Assembly: GCF_913776855.1 (NCBI RefSeq)
Contig: NZ_CAJYQD010000030.1
Location: 1-61,591, forward strand
From: an uncultured Sphingomonas sp.
Lineage (GTDB): Bacteria > Pseudomonadota > Alphaproteobacteria > Sphingomonadales > Sphingomonadaceae
Direction of reading: 5' to 3'
DNA length: 61,591 bases
The notes below the pieces were generated by a model that saw nothing but the letters and a program-made list of their open reading frames with translations, made no database searches and was not told the DNA's origin. Within the stretch, counting starts at the first letter, position 1. Each line of letters begins with the position of its first letter. Both the position numbers and the translations under genes were made by a program. Of the stretch, positions 12,834 through 22,371 are shown piece by piece.

Positions 12834-13357
12834 GCCAGTTGATAGACGGTGATCCGCACCGCCGCGCCGTCCGCCGGATCGGCTGGGCCGACCGTGCCGA
12901 GGAAATTGCCCTGGTTCAGCCATTGATGCTTGCCCAACGGCACTTCGAACACCGGGGTCGTGCGGACCTTTCCGTCGAACACGACGCCCTTATTAGTGAT
13001 GTGGATCAGCGTGCCGTCGCGCTCGCGCATCAGATAGGCGGCTTCGAGCAGGGTCGATCCGTCGGCGCGGACCAGTTGCCAGTCCATCCCTTCGGGCAGG
13101 ATCGTGCCGGAGAGGCGCGGTCCGGCGAAGCGGCCGCCGGTGATCGGAATGCGGATACGCTTGCCAAGCGGCGTCGCGCCGACCTCCTCCGCCTTGCCCA
13201 GCGTCACGATCGCTTCATAAGCGAAGGTCAGGCCGATGCTGGTCAGCCGTTCGGGTGGAGTGGCCGCCAGCGCCGGCAACGCGGCCGATCCCGCCAGGGC
13301 GGCCGACGCCCCGAGGATCGAGCGCCGGGTCAAACCGTCGGTCTTCACGTCCGGCAT
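12830..13357 (-). CDS. DUF3237 protein with Tat signal
   Basis: 175 residues. N-terminal twin-arginine-like signal (LTRRSILGASAALAGSAALP, cleavage after ALA) points to export in folded form. The mature part matches DUF3237, a small beta-rich domain of unknown function: FAYEAIVTLG, RIRIPITGGRFAGPRLSGTI, GMDWQLVRADG, YLMRERDGTLIHITNKG. It is translationally coupled to the tannase-like gene (ATGA), suggesting a joint role in the periplasm. No catalytic residue can be inferred. Confidence 0.85.
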   Translation of the reverse strand: MPDVKTDGLTRRSILGASAALAGSAALPALAATPPERLTSIGLTFAYEAIVTLGKAEEVGATPLGKRIRIPITGGRFAGPRLSGTILPEGMDWQLVRADGSTLLEAAYLMRERDGTLIHITNKGVVFDGKVRTTPVFEVPLGKHQWLNQGNFLGTVGPADPADGAAVRITVYQLA

Positions 13358-13408
13358 TCTCGATCCTCTCGTTATTTGCTATTATGCATAGCTAAAATCG
13401 ATGGGGCG

Positions 13409-14398
13409 TCAACCGGCGCTTGGCGTCGCCTTCGCAGATTCCCGTTGCAGCCAATGGTCGAAGGCCTCGACCCAGTGGCCGGCGGGCAGAGTGGACGATC
13501 CGACGCCGAAGCCATGGCCGCCTTCGGCCAGGAAATGCGCCTCGACCGGGCGACCGGCGCGGCGCAGCGCGGCCATCATCGCCAGGCTGTTGTCTGGGAC
13601 GACCGCGCCATCGTCCATCGCGTGCAGCAGGAAGGTCGGCGGCGTGGTCGCCGTCACATGATCGACGGGCGATCGCCGCGCGACCGCCGTCGCATCGGGC
13701 TTCGGCCCCAGCAGCCGTTCGGCGGACAGGGCATGGGTAAAGGGTGCGCTGGCGGCGATCACCGGATAGATCAGTGCAGCGGCATCGGGCCGGGCGTCGA
13801 TCCGGTCGGTGGCGTCGCGCGGGGCATAGACGCCTTGCGCGAAATCGGTTTCCAGCGTGGCGGCCAGATGCCCGCCCGCCGAAAAGCCCAGCACCGCGAC
13901 CCGGTGCGGGTCCAGCCCGTCCTTCGTGGCGGCGGCGCGGACCATGCGCAGGCCGCGCTGCGCATCCTGCAAGGGCACGTCCGACCGGTTGGCCCAGCCT
14001 TCGCCCGGCAGGCGATAGACGAGGACATAGACGGTATAGCCCAGCGCGTTCAGCCGCTCCGCGATCTCAACGCCTTCGTTGCCGATCGACAGGAAGTCAT
14101 AGGCCCCGCCGGGGATGACCATTACCGATGCGCCATTGGCACGTGCCGGGCGGAACAGGCGCAGGCCGGGCCGGTCGATATTGCGCAGGAAGGTCGCCGG
14201 GCTGTCGGCGGGCACGGCGACCCGGCGGAAACCGCCGCCGGGCGGGGTGCCGGTCCATAGCGGCACGAACGGTGCGGCGGTCCATGCCGCCGGCGGGGCG
14301 GGGCGTTCAGCCACGACGCCCTGCGCGGCAACGGCGCCGGGCAGCAGGGCGAGCGACAACAGCAACGCGGCGCGAAGGGGCAGGGAACGGGCGGCCAT
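13409..14398 (-). CDS. Secreted alpha/beta hydrolase (acetyl-esterase-like)
   Basis: 329 residues from ATG 14398; a TTG two codons upstream is less likely. A Sec signal (LPLRAALLLSLALLPGAVAAQ) precedes the hydrolase fold. The oxyanion region is MVIPGGAYDFLS, the nucleophile motif is VLGFSAGGHLA, and the Asp/His end is LLHAMDDGAVVP and GGHGFGVG. This pattern fits the BD-FAE/Axe2-like carbohydrate or phenolic ester hydrolases. It is co-oriented with the tannase and DUF3237 genes. Confidence 0.82.
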   Translation of the reverse strand: MAARSLPLRAALLLSLALLPGAVAAQGVVAERPAPPAAWTAAPFVPLWTGTPPGGGFRRVAVPADSPATFLRNIDRPGLRLFRPARANGASVMVIPGGAYDFLSIGNEGVEIAERLNALGYTVYVLVYRLPGEGWANRSDVPLQDAQRGLRMVRAAATKDGLDPHRVAVLGFSAGGHLAATLETDFAQGVYAPRDATDRIDARPDAAALIYPVIAASAPFTHALSAERLLGPKPDATAVARRSPVDHVTATTPPTFLLHAMDDGAVVPDNSLAMMAALRRAGRPVEAHFLAEGGHGFGVGSSTLPAGHWVEAFDHWLQRESAKATPSAG

Positions 14399-14419
14399 GG
14401 GCAATATCCTGTCGATGAG

Positions 14420-15469
14420 TCATGTCGGCGTGCCGTCGGACCCGAAGGCACGGCGCAGCGCGGCGATCTTGGCGGCGGTAAAGCGCTTGGCAAGCCCGGT
14501 ATCGGGGGCGACCGCATCGAACCCGTGGAACGCCCCCGGCGTCACGACCAGTTCGGTCGGCACCCCCGCCGCGATCAGCCGCCGGGCATAATCGATGTCC
14601 TCCTCGACGAACAGGTCGACCGAACCGACGCCGATGAAGGTCGGCGGCAGGCCCGACAGGTCGCGCACCCGTGCCGGAACGCCGGCGACGGGCACCGCCG
14701 CGCCGCCGGGTGCCTGCCCCAGAAAGGATTTCCAGCCGAAGACGTTGGCGGGCGCGTCCCATCCGACCTTGCCGATGAACGGGGGTATCGCGCGGCTGCT
14801 GCCGGTACGGTCGTCCAGCATCGGATAGATCAGCACCTGCGCGCACAGTGGCACGCTGCGCCGGTCGCGCGCCATCAGCGCCAGCAGCGCGGCATGGCCG
14901 CCGCCGGCACTTTCGCCCAACAGCGCGATCCGGCCCGGATCGACGCCGAGCGTTGCGGCATTGGCATGCAGCCACAGCAGCGCGGCGTGATTGTCGGCGA
15001 CCGACCCGGCATAGGTGGTTTCGGGGGCCAGCCGATATTCGACGGTGACGATCGCGCAGTCGAGCTGTCGGGCGATGTCCTGGCACTGCAGGACCGACCC
15101 CTTGGCTGAACCGACGATATAGCCGCCGCCATGGGTGTGCAGGATCGCCGGGCGACGCGTGCCGGGCTTCGCATTGATGACATAGATCGTTACCGGCGGC
15201 TGTCCGGCGGCGCCGGGGATGCGGCGTTCGACATAGGGGATGTCGGTCGCGGGCGGCGGCTGCGGGCCGGCGCGCATCGTTCGATAAGCCTGCGTGATCG
15301 GCGGCATCGCGGCCACCATCGCCTGGATCTGTCGCGCGGCGGCACGTAGTTCGGGGGCAACCGCCGCGATCGGGTCGAGCGGTGTCGCCGCCAGCGACCG
15401 GACTGGCAACATCGCCGCGATTCCCGTCAGCGCCGCACCGCGCAGCAGATCCCGTCGTTCCAGTGTCAT
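14420..15469 (-). CDS. HSL-type esterase with Tat-like signal
   Basis: 349 residues. The twin-arginine-like leader is ERRDLLRGAALTGIAAMLP. Hormone-sensitive-lipase family motifs are present: oxyanion HTHGGGYIVGS, nucleophile LLGESAGGGHAALLAL, and catalytic Asp/His near VGSVDLFVEEDI and TPGAFHGFDAV. It is the first gene of the four-gene minus cluster 15469-11082 and shares the 254-base promoter region with the divergent TonB receptor. An ester-releasing role upstream of aromatic catabolism is inferred. Confidence 0.85.
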   Translation of the reverse strand: MTLERRDLLRGAALTGIAAMLPVRSLAATPLDPIAAVAPELRAAARQIQAMVAAMPPITQAYRTMRAGPQPPPATDIPYVERRIPGAAGQPPVTIYVINAKPGTRRPAILHTHGGGYIVGSAKGSVLQCQDIARQLDCAIVTVEYRLAPETTYAGSVADNHAALLWLHANAATLGVDPGRIALLGESAGGGHAALLALMARDRRSVPLCAQVLIYPMLDDRTGSSRAIPPFIGKVGWDAPANVFGWKSFLGQAPGGAAVPVAGVPARVRDLSGLPPTFIGVGSVDLFVEEDIDYARRLIAAGVPTELVVTPGAFHGFDAVAPDTGLAKRFTAAKIAALRRAFGSDGTPT

Positions 15470-15521
15470 CCCGCTCTCCCAATTGCGGCGCGTCCGATTC
15501 CTGTCGATCGGTTTGCGTCTT

Positions 15522-15573
15522 CGTTATGATCGATAACGTTATTTTCGTACGTGGCAACTTCCGTTTGCAAACG
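15522..15573. promoter_or_regulatory. Palindrome-rich divergent promoter region
   Basis: Within the 254-base gap between the HSL esterase and the TonB receptor three inverted repeats stand out: CGTTAT-5-ATAACG (15522-15538), the overlapping perfect palindrome ATAACGTTAT (15533-15542), and the perfect 12-mer CGTTTGCAAACG (15562-15573). The stretch is much more AT-rich than its surroundings, as expected for promoters with regulator operators. The 12-mer resembles LacI/GalR-type operators. Which protein binds is not known. Confidence 0.5.
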
Positions 15574-15723
15574 ATTTAACATATTGCTATGAAGCATTGC
15601 AGTTGGAGGATGCCAACGGAGGAGAGGAACCATGCGGCGCATCCGCATGGTCGACCGGTCGCGCCGTGCGCGGCGGTTGCCGTCGCTTCGTTCGTGTCCG
15701 GCAAAACGACCGACACCGGGGAG

Positions 15724-18102
15724 ATGATGATGCGTAGATGGACGTTGCTGCTGGCCGGAACCGCGCTGTTGCCTGCGACCGCTTGGGCACAGGATGCCGC
15801 GCCGCCCGCCGAACCCGCCACCGCGACCGCCGCGAGCGACGACAGCGCGGTCGGCGACATCATCGTGACGGGGCAGAAGACGTCCGAACGCCTGTCGCGC
15901 GCACCGATCGCGATCAGCGTCGTGTCGCAGGATACGCTGACCCGGCAGGGCGTCGATTCCGCCACGGCGCTGGCGACCACGGTGCCGAACCTGCAACTGA
16001 GCGCCAACGGTTTCGCGGTGCGCGGCATCGGCAGCAACAACAGCTTCAGCGGCTATTCGACCGTCGCGACGCAGATCGACGGCATCTACGAACCATCAGC
16101 ACAGGCGTTGTCGTTCGGCCTCTATGACCTGGGCGCGGTAGAAGTGCTGCGTGGGCCGCAGGGCACCGTCTATGGCCGCAACGCCACCGCCGGCGTCGTC
16201 AACATCAACACCGCCGATCCGCGCAAGACGCGCGGGGTCACCGCCGACCTGCAACTCGGCCGCTTCAACGAGGTCCGCGCGCGGGCTGCGGTCGACCTGC
16301 CGGTCAGCGATGCGTTCCGCCTGCGCTTCGCCGCCTATCGCCAGGTCGATGACGGGGTGGACGACCATTACGCCGCGCGTCATGGATACGGCAAGACCGA
16401 CCAGTCGGGGCTGCGCGTCACCTCCTTGCTCGATGTCGGGCCGGTCACGTGGCGGCTGTCGCTGAACTATGGTCGCAACGAAGGGACGATCCCGGCCAGC
16501 TACCTGACCAGCATCAACACCTATCCGCAGGGCAACCTTGCCGCCGGCACCTTCGGGCCGCGGCAGGTGATCGAAACCGATGCGCTGAACGTCGGACAGG
16601 CGGCGGTGACCGACAATCGCATGGACCTCGAATATTATTCGGCGCGCTCGCGGCTGGCGTGGCAGGTCGCCGATGGTCTGTCGCTCACCTATCTGGCGGG
16701 CTACACGCTGCTCAAGAATGACGGCATCGATGCCGCGACCGGCGTGTTCACGCAGGAATCGATCGACCGCCGGACGGAGAGCTGGTCGCACGAGGTCGAC
16801 GTGAACTACGATCGCGGCATCCTGAACCTCGTGGTCGGCGGGTTCCTGTATCAGGATCGCCAGCCTTCGGGCACGCGGCTGCTCCATGCGGGCGACACCG
16901 CGCCCGCGCCGTTCAACACCGTCTATAACCTGATCGGCGCGAAGGTGCGCGGGACCGGCACCGGCATCTCGACCATCAGCGGCGTCGATGTCGTCACCAG
17001 CTATCGCGGGCAGGGCACCAAGTCGCAGGCGGTGTTCGGGCAGGGGACGCTGGAGATTCTGCCGGGCCTCAAGCTGATCGGCGGCATCCGGTCGACTTGG
17101 GAACAGGTGAATGCGCGCAACATCGAGCTGGTCTGCCCCGGCGACACGATCAACCGGCAGAATATTACCGCCACGACCTGTCCCGGTATCCCGTTCGTCT
17201 TTGCGCTGTCGAACGATACCAACCGGCCCGAAGCGAAGTTCGACAATATCAGCTGGAAGGTCGGCGCGAATTACGAGGTCAGCCCGACCACCCTCGTCTA
17301 TGCGACGGTCAGCACCGGCTTCCGCGGCGGCGGGCTGGAGGCCAGCGGCAACGCCCCGCAGTTCCGGCAATATCGCCCGGAAACCGTGACCAATTACGAA
17401 GCGGGCGTGCGCACGACGTTGCTGGACGGCAAGCTGTACCTCAGCGCCACCGGCTTCAACATGGAATATAAGGACCTGCAGGTGTCCAGCATCGTGCTGA
17501 ACCCGCTCACCAACCAGGTATCGGCCGTCACCACCAACGCCGCCACCGCCCGGCTGCGCGGGATCGAGCTGGAGGCGAGCCTGCGTCCAACGCCCGCCGA
17601 CCGGATCAGCGGCTACGTGTCCTACCTCGACGCGCGGATCAAATCCTTCCCGACCGCATCGGACAACCTCAATTCGGCGAGCGGCAACTATAATGCCTTT
17701 GCACCCGCCTTCGGTTTCCGCCCGCTGCCGTCCAACCTCAGCATCGATGCGTCGGGCAACCGGCTGGCCAATGCGCCGGAGTGGAGCGGGCGGTTCAGCT
17801 ATGCCCACACCTTCGACCTGTCGAGCGGCGGGCGGGTGATCCCCAGCGTCGATTTCTATGCCCAGTCGCACACCTATAGCGACGTGCAGAATTATGCGCA
17901 GAGCCGGCGCGACGCCTATACCAAGACCGACCTGAACCTGCGGTTCGAGGACGCCGACGACCGTTATTCGATCACCGCGTTCGTCAACAATGTCGAGGAC
18001 AGCCGCGTGCCCAACACGCTGGTGACGGTGTGGAGTTCGACCACCGCGAACTATGATCCGCCGCGCACCTATGGCGTGCGGCTGGGCATGAATTTGCGCT
18101 GA
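15724..18102 (+). CDS. TonB-dependent outer-membrane receptor
   Basis: 792 residues from ATG 15724; ATG 15727 and 15730 are alternatives, all preceded by GGGGAG. A signal peptide (MRRWTLLLAGTALLPATAWA) is followed by the plug domain (IIVTGQKTSERLSRAPIAIS, then GVVNINTADPRKTRG) and a 22-strand-type barrel ending in a terminal aromatic-poor strand RLGMNLR. This subtype is common in sphingomonads next to aromatic or ester catabolism genes. It is divergent from the esterase cluster and upstream of the O-demethylase regulator, so uptake of an aromatic or aryl ester is likely. Confidence 0.9.
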   Translation: MMMRRWTLLLAGTALLPATAWAQDAAPPAEPATATAASDDSAVGDIIVTGQKTSERLSRAPIAISVVSQDTLTRQGVDSATALATTVPNLQLSANGFAVRGIGSNNSFSGYSTVATQIDGIYEPSAQALSFGLYDLGAVEVLRGPQGTVYGRNATAGVVNINTADPRKTRGVTADLQLGRFNEVRARAAVDLPVSDAFRLRFAAYRQVDDGVDDHYAARHGYGKTDQSGLRVTSLLDVGPVTWRLSLNYGRNEGTIPASYLTSINTYPQGNLAAGTFGPRQVIETDALNVGQAAVTDNRMDLEYYSARSRLAWQVADGLSLTYLAGYTLLKNDGIDAATGVFTQESIDRRTESWSHEVDVNYDRGILNLVVGGFLYQDRQPSGTRLLHAGDTAPAPFNTVYNLIGAKVRGTGTGISTISGVDVVTSYRGQGTKSQAVFGQGTLEILPGLKLIGGIRSTWEQVNARNIELVCPGDTINRQNITATTCPGIPFVFALSNDTNRPEAKFDNISWKVGANYEVSPTTLVYATVSTGFRGGGLEASGNAPQFRQYRPETVTNYEAGVRTTLLDGKLYLSATGFNMEYKDLQVSSIVLNPLTNQVSAVTTNAATARLRGIELEASLRPTPADRISGYVSYLDARIKSFPTASDNLNSASGNYNAFAPAFGFRPLPSNLSIDASGNRLANAPEWSGRFSYAHTFDLSSGGRVIPSVDFYAQSHTYSDVQNYAQSRRDAYTKTDLNLRFEDADDRYSITAFVNNVEDSRVPNTLVTVWSSTTANYDPPRTYGVRLGMNLR

Positions 18103-18135
18103 TCTGTGGGCCGGGGCGGCGGGGAGCCGCTTCGG

Positions 18136-19086
18136 TCATGCGCTGTAATCGGACCAGAATACGGAATCGCGCGCCTGGGTCGGGTCGCGCCCGATGAAGC
18201 ATTCGGCGACCAGCTTGCGCAGCCACGACACCGCCGGGTCGGTATGCGCGCGCCGGTGCCAGAACTGGCGCAGCTCGACGCCCGGCACGGTGAAGGGCAG
18301 CGGCAACAGCTTCAGCCCCAGCAACCGGGCATAGATGCGCCCGACCGCCTGCGGCACCACGGTCATCATGTCCGACCCCGCGACCAGCAGCGGCACGCTC
18401 ATGAAATGCGGCGAATGCAGCGCAATGCGGCGGTCGAGGCCCAGTTCGCGCACCTGCCGTTCGAACCGTTCCTGGCTGCGCCCTTCCTGCGACACGACGA
18501 TATGGTCGAGGGCGAGGAACTGGTCGAGGGTGAGCGTGTCGCCTACGCCCGGATGATCCCCGCGTACCAGGCAGACGAAATGCTGCACGAACAGCGTCTG
18601 TTCGAACAGGCTGGCCGAATTGGCGTCGGTCAGGTGGCCGATGGCAAGGTCGATCGTGCCGCGCGCCATGCCGTCGATCAGCTGGGCGGGATCGGCGGCG
18701 ACCGACTGCACCGTGACGCCCGGCGCCCGTTCGCGCAGCCGCGCCATCAGGTCGGGCAGGAAAACAAGGTCGCCAAGGTCTGAAAGGCTGATCGCGAAGC
18801 TGCGATCGGACCGCAGCGGATCGAACCGCCCGGCGGGCAGGATTTCCGACTGGATCGTTGCCAGCGTGCGCAGCACCGGTTCGCGTAGCGCCTCCGCCAG
18901 CGCGGTCGGCACCATCGCGCCGCCCTGTCGCACGAACAGGTCGTCGCCGAAATGCTCCCGCAGCCGGCGCAGCGCGATGCTGACCCCCGGTTGGGTCAGG
19001 CCAAGCGCGCGGGCGGCACCCGAAACACTGGCGTGCGAGAACAGCGCATCCAGTACGCGCAGCAGGTTGAGGTCGAGCGGCGACAT
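18136..19086 (-). CDS. LysR-family transcriptional regulator
   Basis: 316 residues, standard LysR architecture of the NodD-like branch. HTH at residues 3-62 (SVSGAARALGLTQPGVSIAL), effector domain from about residue 90 (SDRSFAISLSDLGDLVFLPD). It is transcribed away from the Rieske oxygenase operon, across 114 bp that include a TTATA-5-TATAA inverted repeat, so it most likely controls that operon. The effector is presumably its aromatic substrate (inference). Confidence 0.9.
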   Translation of the reverse strand: MSPLDLNLLRVLDALFSHASVSGAARALGLTQPGVSIALRRLREHFGDDLFVRQGGAMVPTALAEALREPVLRTLATIQSEILPAGRFDPLRSDRSFAISLSDLGDLVFLPDLMARLRERAPGVTVQSVAADPAQLIDGMARGTIDLAIGHLTDANSASLFEQTLFVQHFVCLVRGDHPGVGDTLTLDQFLALDHIVVSQEGRSQERFERQVRELGLDRRIALHSPHFMSVPLLVAGSDMMTVVPQAVGRIYARLLGLKLLPLPFTVPGVELRQFWHRRAHTDPAVSWLRKLVAECFIGRDPTQARDSVFWSDYSA

Positions 19087-19095
19087 ATGTCGTGC

Positions 19096-19110
19096 TTATA
19101 CTGGCTATAA
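19096..19110. promoter_or_regulatory. Candidate LysR binding site
   Basis: Perfect inverted repeat TTATA-CTGGC-TATAA, 10 bases upstream of the LysR start and 90 bases before the Rieske oxygenase start. A dyad with a few central bases in the divergent gap is the usual layout of a LysR operator. A second, looser pair (ATAA at 19113, TTAT at 19127) follows about 15 bases away, where an activation site might be. Confidence 0.5.
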
Positions 19111-19200
19111 CGATAATGCGCGATGCTTATGATGTGGACGAGTGGTAGCGTTGCCCGATCGCGTACCGGAACCAGGAACCGGACCGAACAGGAGCAGGAT

Positions 19201-20298
19201 ATGACCACCGACACCTTCGTCGCGCGCGCCAAGCCGCGTACCACCGATGTCCCACGCGCGACGTGGCCGGTCAACGCCTGGTATGTCGCCGCGACCGCTG
19301 CCGAAGTGACGGCGAAGCCGCTCGCGCGCCAGATCACCGGGCGGCGCATGGTGTTCTTCCGACCGACAAGCGGCACCGTGGTCGCGCTGGAGGATTTCTG
19401 CCCGCATCGCGGCGCGCCGCTGTCCTTGGGCTTCGTGCGCGACGACACGATCGTGTGCGGCTATCACGGGCTGGCGCTGAACTGCAAAGGGCGGCCCGAC
19501 AATATGCCGGGGCAGCAGGTCGGTAAGTTCCCCTCGGCGCAGAATTTTCCGGTGATCGAACGCTATGGCTTTATCTGGGTGTGGCCGGGCGATCCGGCGC
19601 AGGCGTCGGCGGATAAGCTGCATCCGCTCCCTTGGGCGGAAAGCCCCGACTGGGCCTATGGCGGGGGGCTGTTCCATATCGCGTGCGATTATCGGCTGAT
19701 GATCGACAATCTGATGGACCTGACCCACGAAACCTATGTCCATGCCAGCAGCATCGGGCAGAAGGAGATCGACGAGGCCCCGGTCAGGACCGAGGCGACG
19801 CCCGAGGAAGTGGTGACGAGCCGCACGATGGACGGCGTGACGGCACCGCCCTTCTGGCAGATGGCGATGCGCGGCGCGGGCCTGCCCGAGGATGCCGTCG
19901 TCGACCGGTGGCAGAAATGCCGGTTCACCCTGCCCAGCCATGTGATGATCGAGGTCGGCGTCGCGCTGCAGGGGGAGGGCGGTTATGACGCGCCTGCGGA
20001 CAAGAAGGCGGCGAGCATCGTCGTCGACTTCATCACGCCGGAGACCGAGACGTCGCACTGGTATTTCTGGGGCATGGCGCGGCAGTTCGCGGTCGACGAT
20101 GCGGCGTTGACCGAGACGATCCGCACGGGGCAGGGCAAGATTTTCTCCGAGGATCTCGACATGCTCGAACAGCAGCAGCGCAACCTGAGCCAATTTCCCG
20201 AGCGCAAGTTGCTGAAGCTGAACATCGATGCCGGCGGCGTGCGGTCGCGGTTGATGATCGACCGGGCGATCGCGCGCGAACGGGTCGAGCCCGAATGA
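19201..20298 (+). CDS. Rieske aromatic oxygenase, probable O-demethylase
   Basis: 365 residues; ATG 19201 follows GAGCAGGAT. The Rieske [2Fe-2S] ligands are Cys67, His69, Cys86 and His89 (CPHRG and CGYHG). The mononuclear iron site is [16 protein letters not shown] around residues 170-185. The length and single-polypeptide form match vanillate demethylase VanA and DDVA O-demethylase LigXa, which remove methyl groups as formaldehyde. Context (own reductase and ferredoxin, neighbouring protocatechuate pathway) supports an O-demethylase for a methoxylated aromatic acid such as vanillate, veratrate or syringate; the substrate cannot be read from sequence. Confidence 0.85.
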   Translation: MTTDTFVARAKPRTTDVPRATWPVNAWYVAATAAEVTAKPLARQITGRRMVFFRPTSGTVVALEDFCPHRGAPLSLGFVRDDTIVCGYHGLALNCKGRPDNMPGQQVGKFPSAQNFPVIERYGFIWVWPGDPAQASADKLHPLPWAESPDWAYGGGLFHIACDYRLMIDNLMDLTHETYVHASSIGQKEIDEAPVRTEATPEEVVTSRTMDGVTAPPFWQMAMRGAGLPEDAVVDRWQKCRFTLPSHVMIEVGVALQGEGGYDAPADKKAASIVVDFITPETETSHWYFWGMARQFAVDDAALTETIRTGQGKIFSEDLDMLEQQQRNLSQFPERKLLKLNIDAGGVRSRLMIDRAIARERVEPE

Positions 20299-21527
20299 GC
20301 GAGCGCCGGTTCGATGTGCTGATCGTCGGTGGCGGCCATGGCGGCGCGCAGGCGGCGATTGCGCTCCGGCAGAAAGGGTTTGCGGGAAGCATCGCGATCG
20401 TCGGCGACGAACGCGACCCGCCCTATGAACGCCCGCCCTTGTCCAAGGAATATCTTGCCCGCGACAAACCGTTCGGCCGCATCCTCCTCCGTCCTGTGGC
20501 CTTCTGGGAGGAGCGGTCGCTCGAGTTGCTGCTCGGCCGGCGGGTCGTGGCGGTCGATGCCAATGCGCACCGGGTCGAAACCGATCACGGTGAGGCGTTC
20601 GGCTATGGTCATCTGATCTGGGCCACCGGCGGCAGCCCGCGCCGGTTGACGTGCAGCGGCCACGACCTGCCCGGCATCCATGGTGTCCGGACACGCGCCG
20701 ATGTCGATGCGATCATGGCCGAGCTGGACGGGGTGACGCGGGTCTGCATCATCGGCGGCGGCTATATCGGGCTGGAGGCGGCTGCCGTGCTGACGAAGCT
20801 CGGCAAGCAGGTGACGCTGCTCGAGGCGCAGGACCGCGTGCTGGCGCGCGTCGCGGGGGCGCCGCTGTCGGCCTTTTACGAAGCCGAACATCGTGCGGCG
20901 GGCGTCGACCTGCGGACCGGGGTGACGGTCGATTGCGTCGAGCGTGGCGAGGGGACCAAGCTGTCGGTGCGGACCGCCGATGGCGGCGCCTTCGCGTGCG
21001 AGATGGTGATCGTCGGCATCGGCATCGTGCCGGCGGTCGATCCGCTGCTGGCGGCCGGGGCGGCCGGCGGCAATGGCGTGGAGGTCGATGCGTGGTGCCG
21101 CACCACGTTGCCCGATGTCTTTGCGATCGGCGATTGCGCGGCGCAGGCGAACCGCTTTGCGCAAGGCGCGCGCATCCGGGTCGAGAGCGTGCAGAATGCC
21201 AACGACCAGGCCGCGACCGTCGCGACGCTGATCGCGACCGGCGATGTGGCTCCCCACGCCGCGCTGCCATGGTTCTGGTCGAACCAGTACGACTTGCGCC
21301 TGCAGACGGTCGGGCTGTCGATCGGGCATGACGATGCGGTGGTCCGGGGGGACATGGCCGCGCGTGCCTTTTCGATCGTCTATCTGCGCGGGGGGCAGGT
21401 GATTGCGCTCGACTGCGTGAACGTCACGCGGGACTATGTGCAGGGGCGCAAGCTGGTGGAGCAGGGTGCATCGCCGCCGCGCGACCGGCTGGCCGATGCG
21501 AACATGCCGCTCAAGGAGTTGCTCTGA
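20295..21527 (+). CDS. FAD-dependent ferredoxin reductase
   Basis: 410 residues, putidaredoxin-reductase family. It would pass electrons from NAD(P)H to the ferredoxin encoded next. The FAD motif [15 protein letters not shown] is at residue 8, the NAD motif [15 protein letters not shown] near 150, and the second FAD motif VFAIGDCA near 270. It overlaps the oxygenase stop by 4 bp (ATGA). The type matches LigXd rather than the fused VanB reductase of classical vanillate demethylases. Confidence 0.9.
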   Translation: MSERRFDVLIVGGGHGGAQAAIALRQKGFAGSIAIVGDERDPPYERPPLSKEYLARDKPFGRILLRPVAFWEERSLELLLGRRVVAVDANAHRVETDHGEAFGYGHLIWATGGSPRRLTCSGHDLPGIHGVRTRADVDAIMAELDGVTRVCIIGGGYIGLEAAAVLTKLGKQVTLLEAQDRVLARVAGAPLSAFYEAEHRAAGVDLRTGVTVDCVERGEGTKLSVRTADGGAFACEMVIVGIGIVPAVDPLLAAGAAGGNGVEVDAWCRTTLPDVFAIGDCAAQANRFAQGARIRVESVQNANDQAATVATLIATGDVAPHAALPWFWSNQYDLRLQTVGLSIGHDDAVVRGDMAARAFSIVYLRGGQVIALDCVNVTRDYVQGRKLVEQGASPPRDRLADANMPLKELL

Positions 21528-21835
21528 TGCCCATGCTGACCGTGACGACCCGCGACGGATCGGTACGCGCCCTTGACGGACAGGTCGGGCTGTCGGTGAT
21601 GGAGGCCATTCGCGACGGCGGGATCGACGAACTGGCGGCGGTCTGCGGCGGATGCTGTTCGTGCGCGACCTGTCATGTCTATGTCGATGCGGCCGATCTG
21701 GCGCGGCTGCCGCCGATGTCGGCGGACGAGGACGATCTGCTCGATGTGTCGGAGCATCGCACCGAACGGTCGCGCCTGTCGTGTCAGATCGCGATGTTCG
21801 ACGGATTGCGGGTGGAGATCGCGCCGGAGGACTGA
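21527..21835 (+). CDS. [2Fe-2S] ferredoxin, adrenodoxin/putidaredoxin type
   Basis: 102 residues. The cluster ligands follow Cys-x5-Cys-x2-Cys...Cys ([10 protein letters not shown], then LSCQIAM), with one additional Cys in the first loop. Expected role is to carry electrons from the FAD reductase to the Rieske oxygenase. Its start shares one base with the reductase stop (TGATG). It ends 4 bases from the convergent MarR gene. Confidence 0.92.
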   Translation: MPMLTVTTRDGSVRALDGQVGLSVMEAIRDGGIDELAAVCGGCCSCATCHVYVDAADLARLPPMSADEDDLLDVSEHRTERSRLSCQIAMFDGLRVEIAPED

Positions 21836-21839
21836 CGCG

Positions 21840-22292
21840 CTAGTCCGTCGTCACCGCCCGCTGTTCGATCCGCTCCAGCAGGTCGAGCAACAACGCCTTT
21901 TCCGCGTCGGTGAAGCCTGTCAGCAACCGTTCCTCATGCGCCTCGATCCGGGCAACGCACTCGGTCAGCATCCGATTGCCCTCCACTGACATGTCGAGCG
22001 TGAAGGCACGGCGGTCGGTCGGGTCGGTTTCGCGAACGATCAGCCCGGCCTCGATCAGTTCGTTGATCAGCGGCACCATGTTGGCGCGCTTGATCCCCAG
22101 CAGGCGACCGACCGTGCCCTGGTTGATGCCGGGATTGTCGGCGACCACCGCCAGAATGCCCATCGGGATCTGGCGGATGCCGGTCCCTTCGAGCGTCACG
22201 GCGAAGTCGCTGGCAAAGACGGCGGAGGCGCGACGCAGGCGATAGCCGACCAGCCGGCCGAGCGTCCGGGTATGGGGTTGGGGTTCGGTCAT
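21840..22292 (-). CDS. MarR-family transcriptional regulator
   Basis: 150 residues, winged helix with NQGTVGRLLGIKRANMVPLI as the recognition region and the wing in ETDPTDRRAF. Members usually repress degradation or efflux genes and release DNA on binding phenolic acids. It is 79 bp downstream of the co-oriented MHS transporter and convergent with the oxygenase operon, so transporter control is the simplest guess. Confidence 0.88.
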   Translation of the reverse strand: MTEPQPHTRTLGRLVGYRLRRASAVFASDFAVTLEGTGIRQIPMGILAVVADNPGINQGTVGRLLGIKRANMVPLINELIEAGLIVRETDPTDRRAFTLDMSVEGNRMLTECVARIEAHEERLLTGFTDAEKALLLDLLERIEQRAVTTD

Positions 22293-22371
22293 TCCGACGG
22301 CAAGCCATGTTCCGCGAACCGCGTCAAATCCAAATCGCTTGCAGGCCGCGCGATCGGGCGCTCCCGAAGCA

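Noticed and set aside
16096..17871. A 591-codon open frame antisense to the TonB receptor at 15724
   Set aside because: Same explanation: rich in Arg, Gly and Ala, no motif, and opposite a convincing gene.
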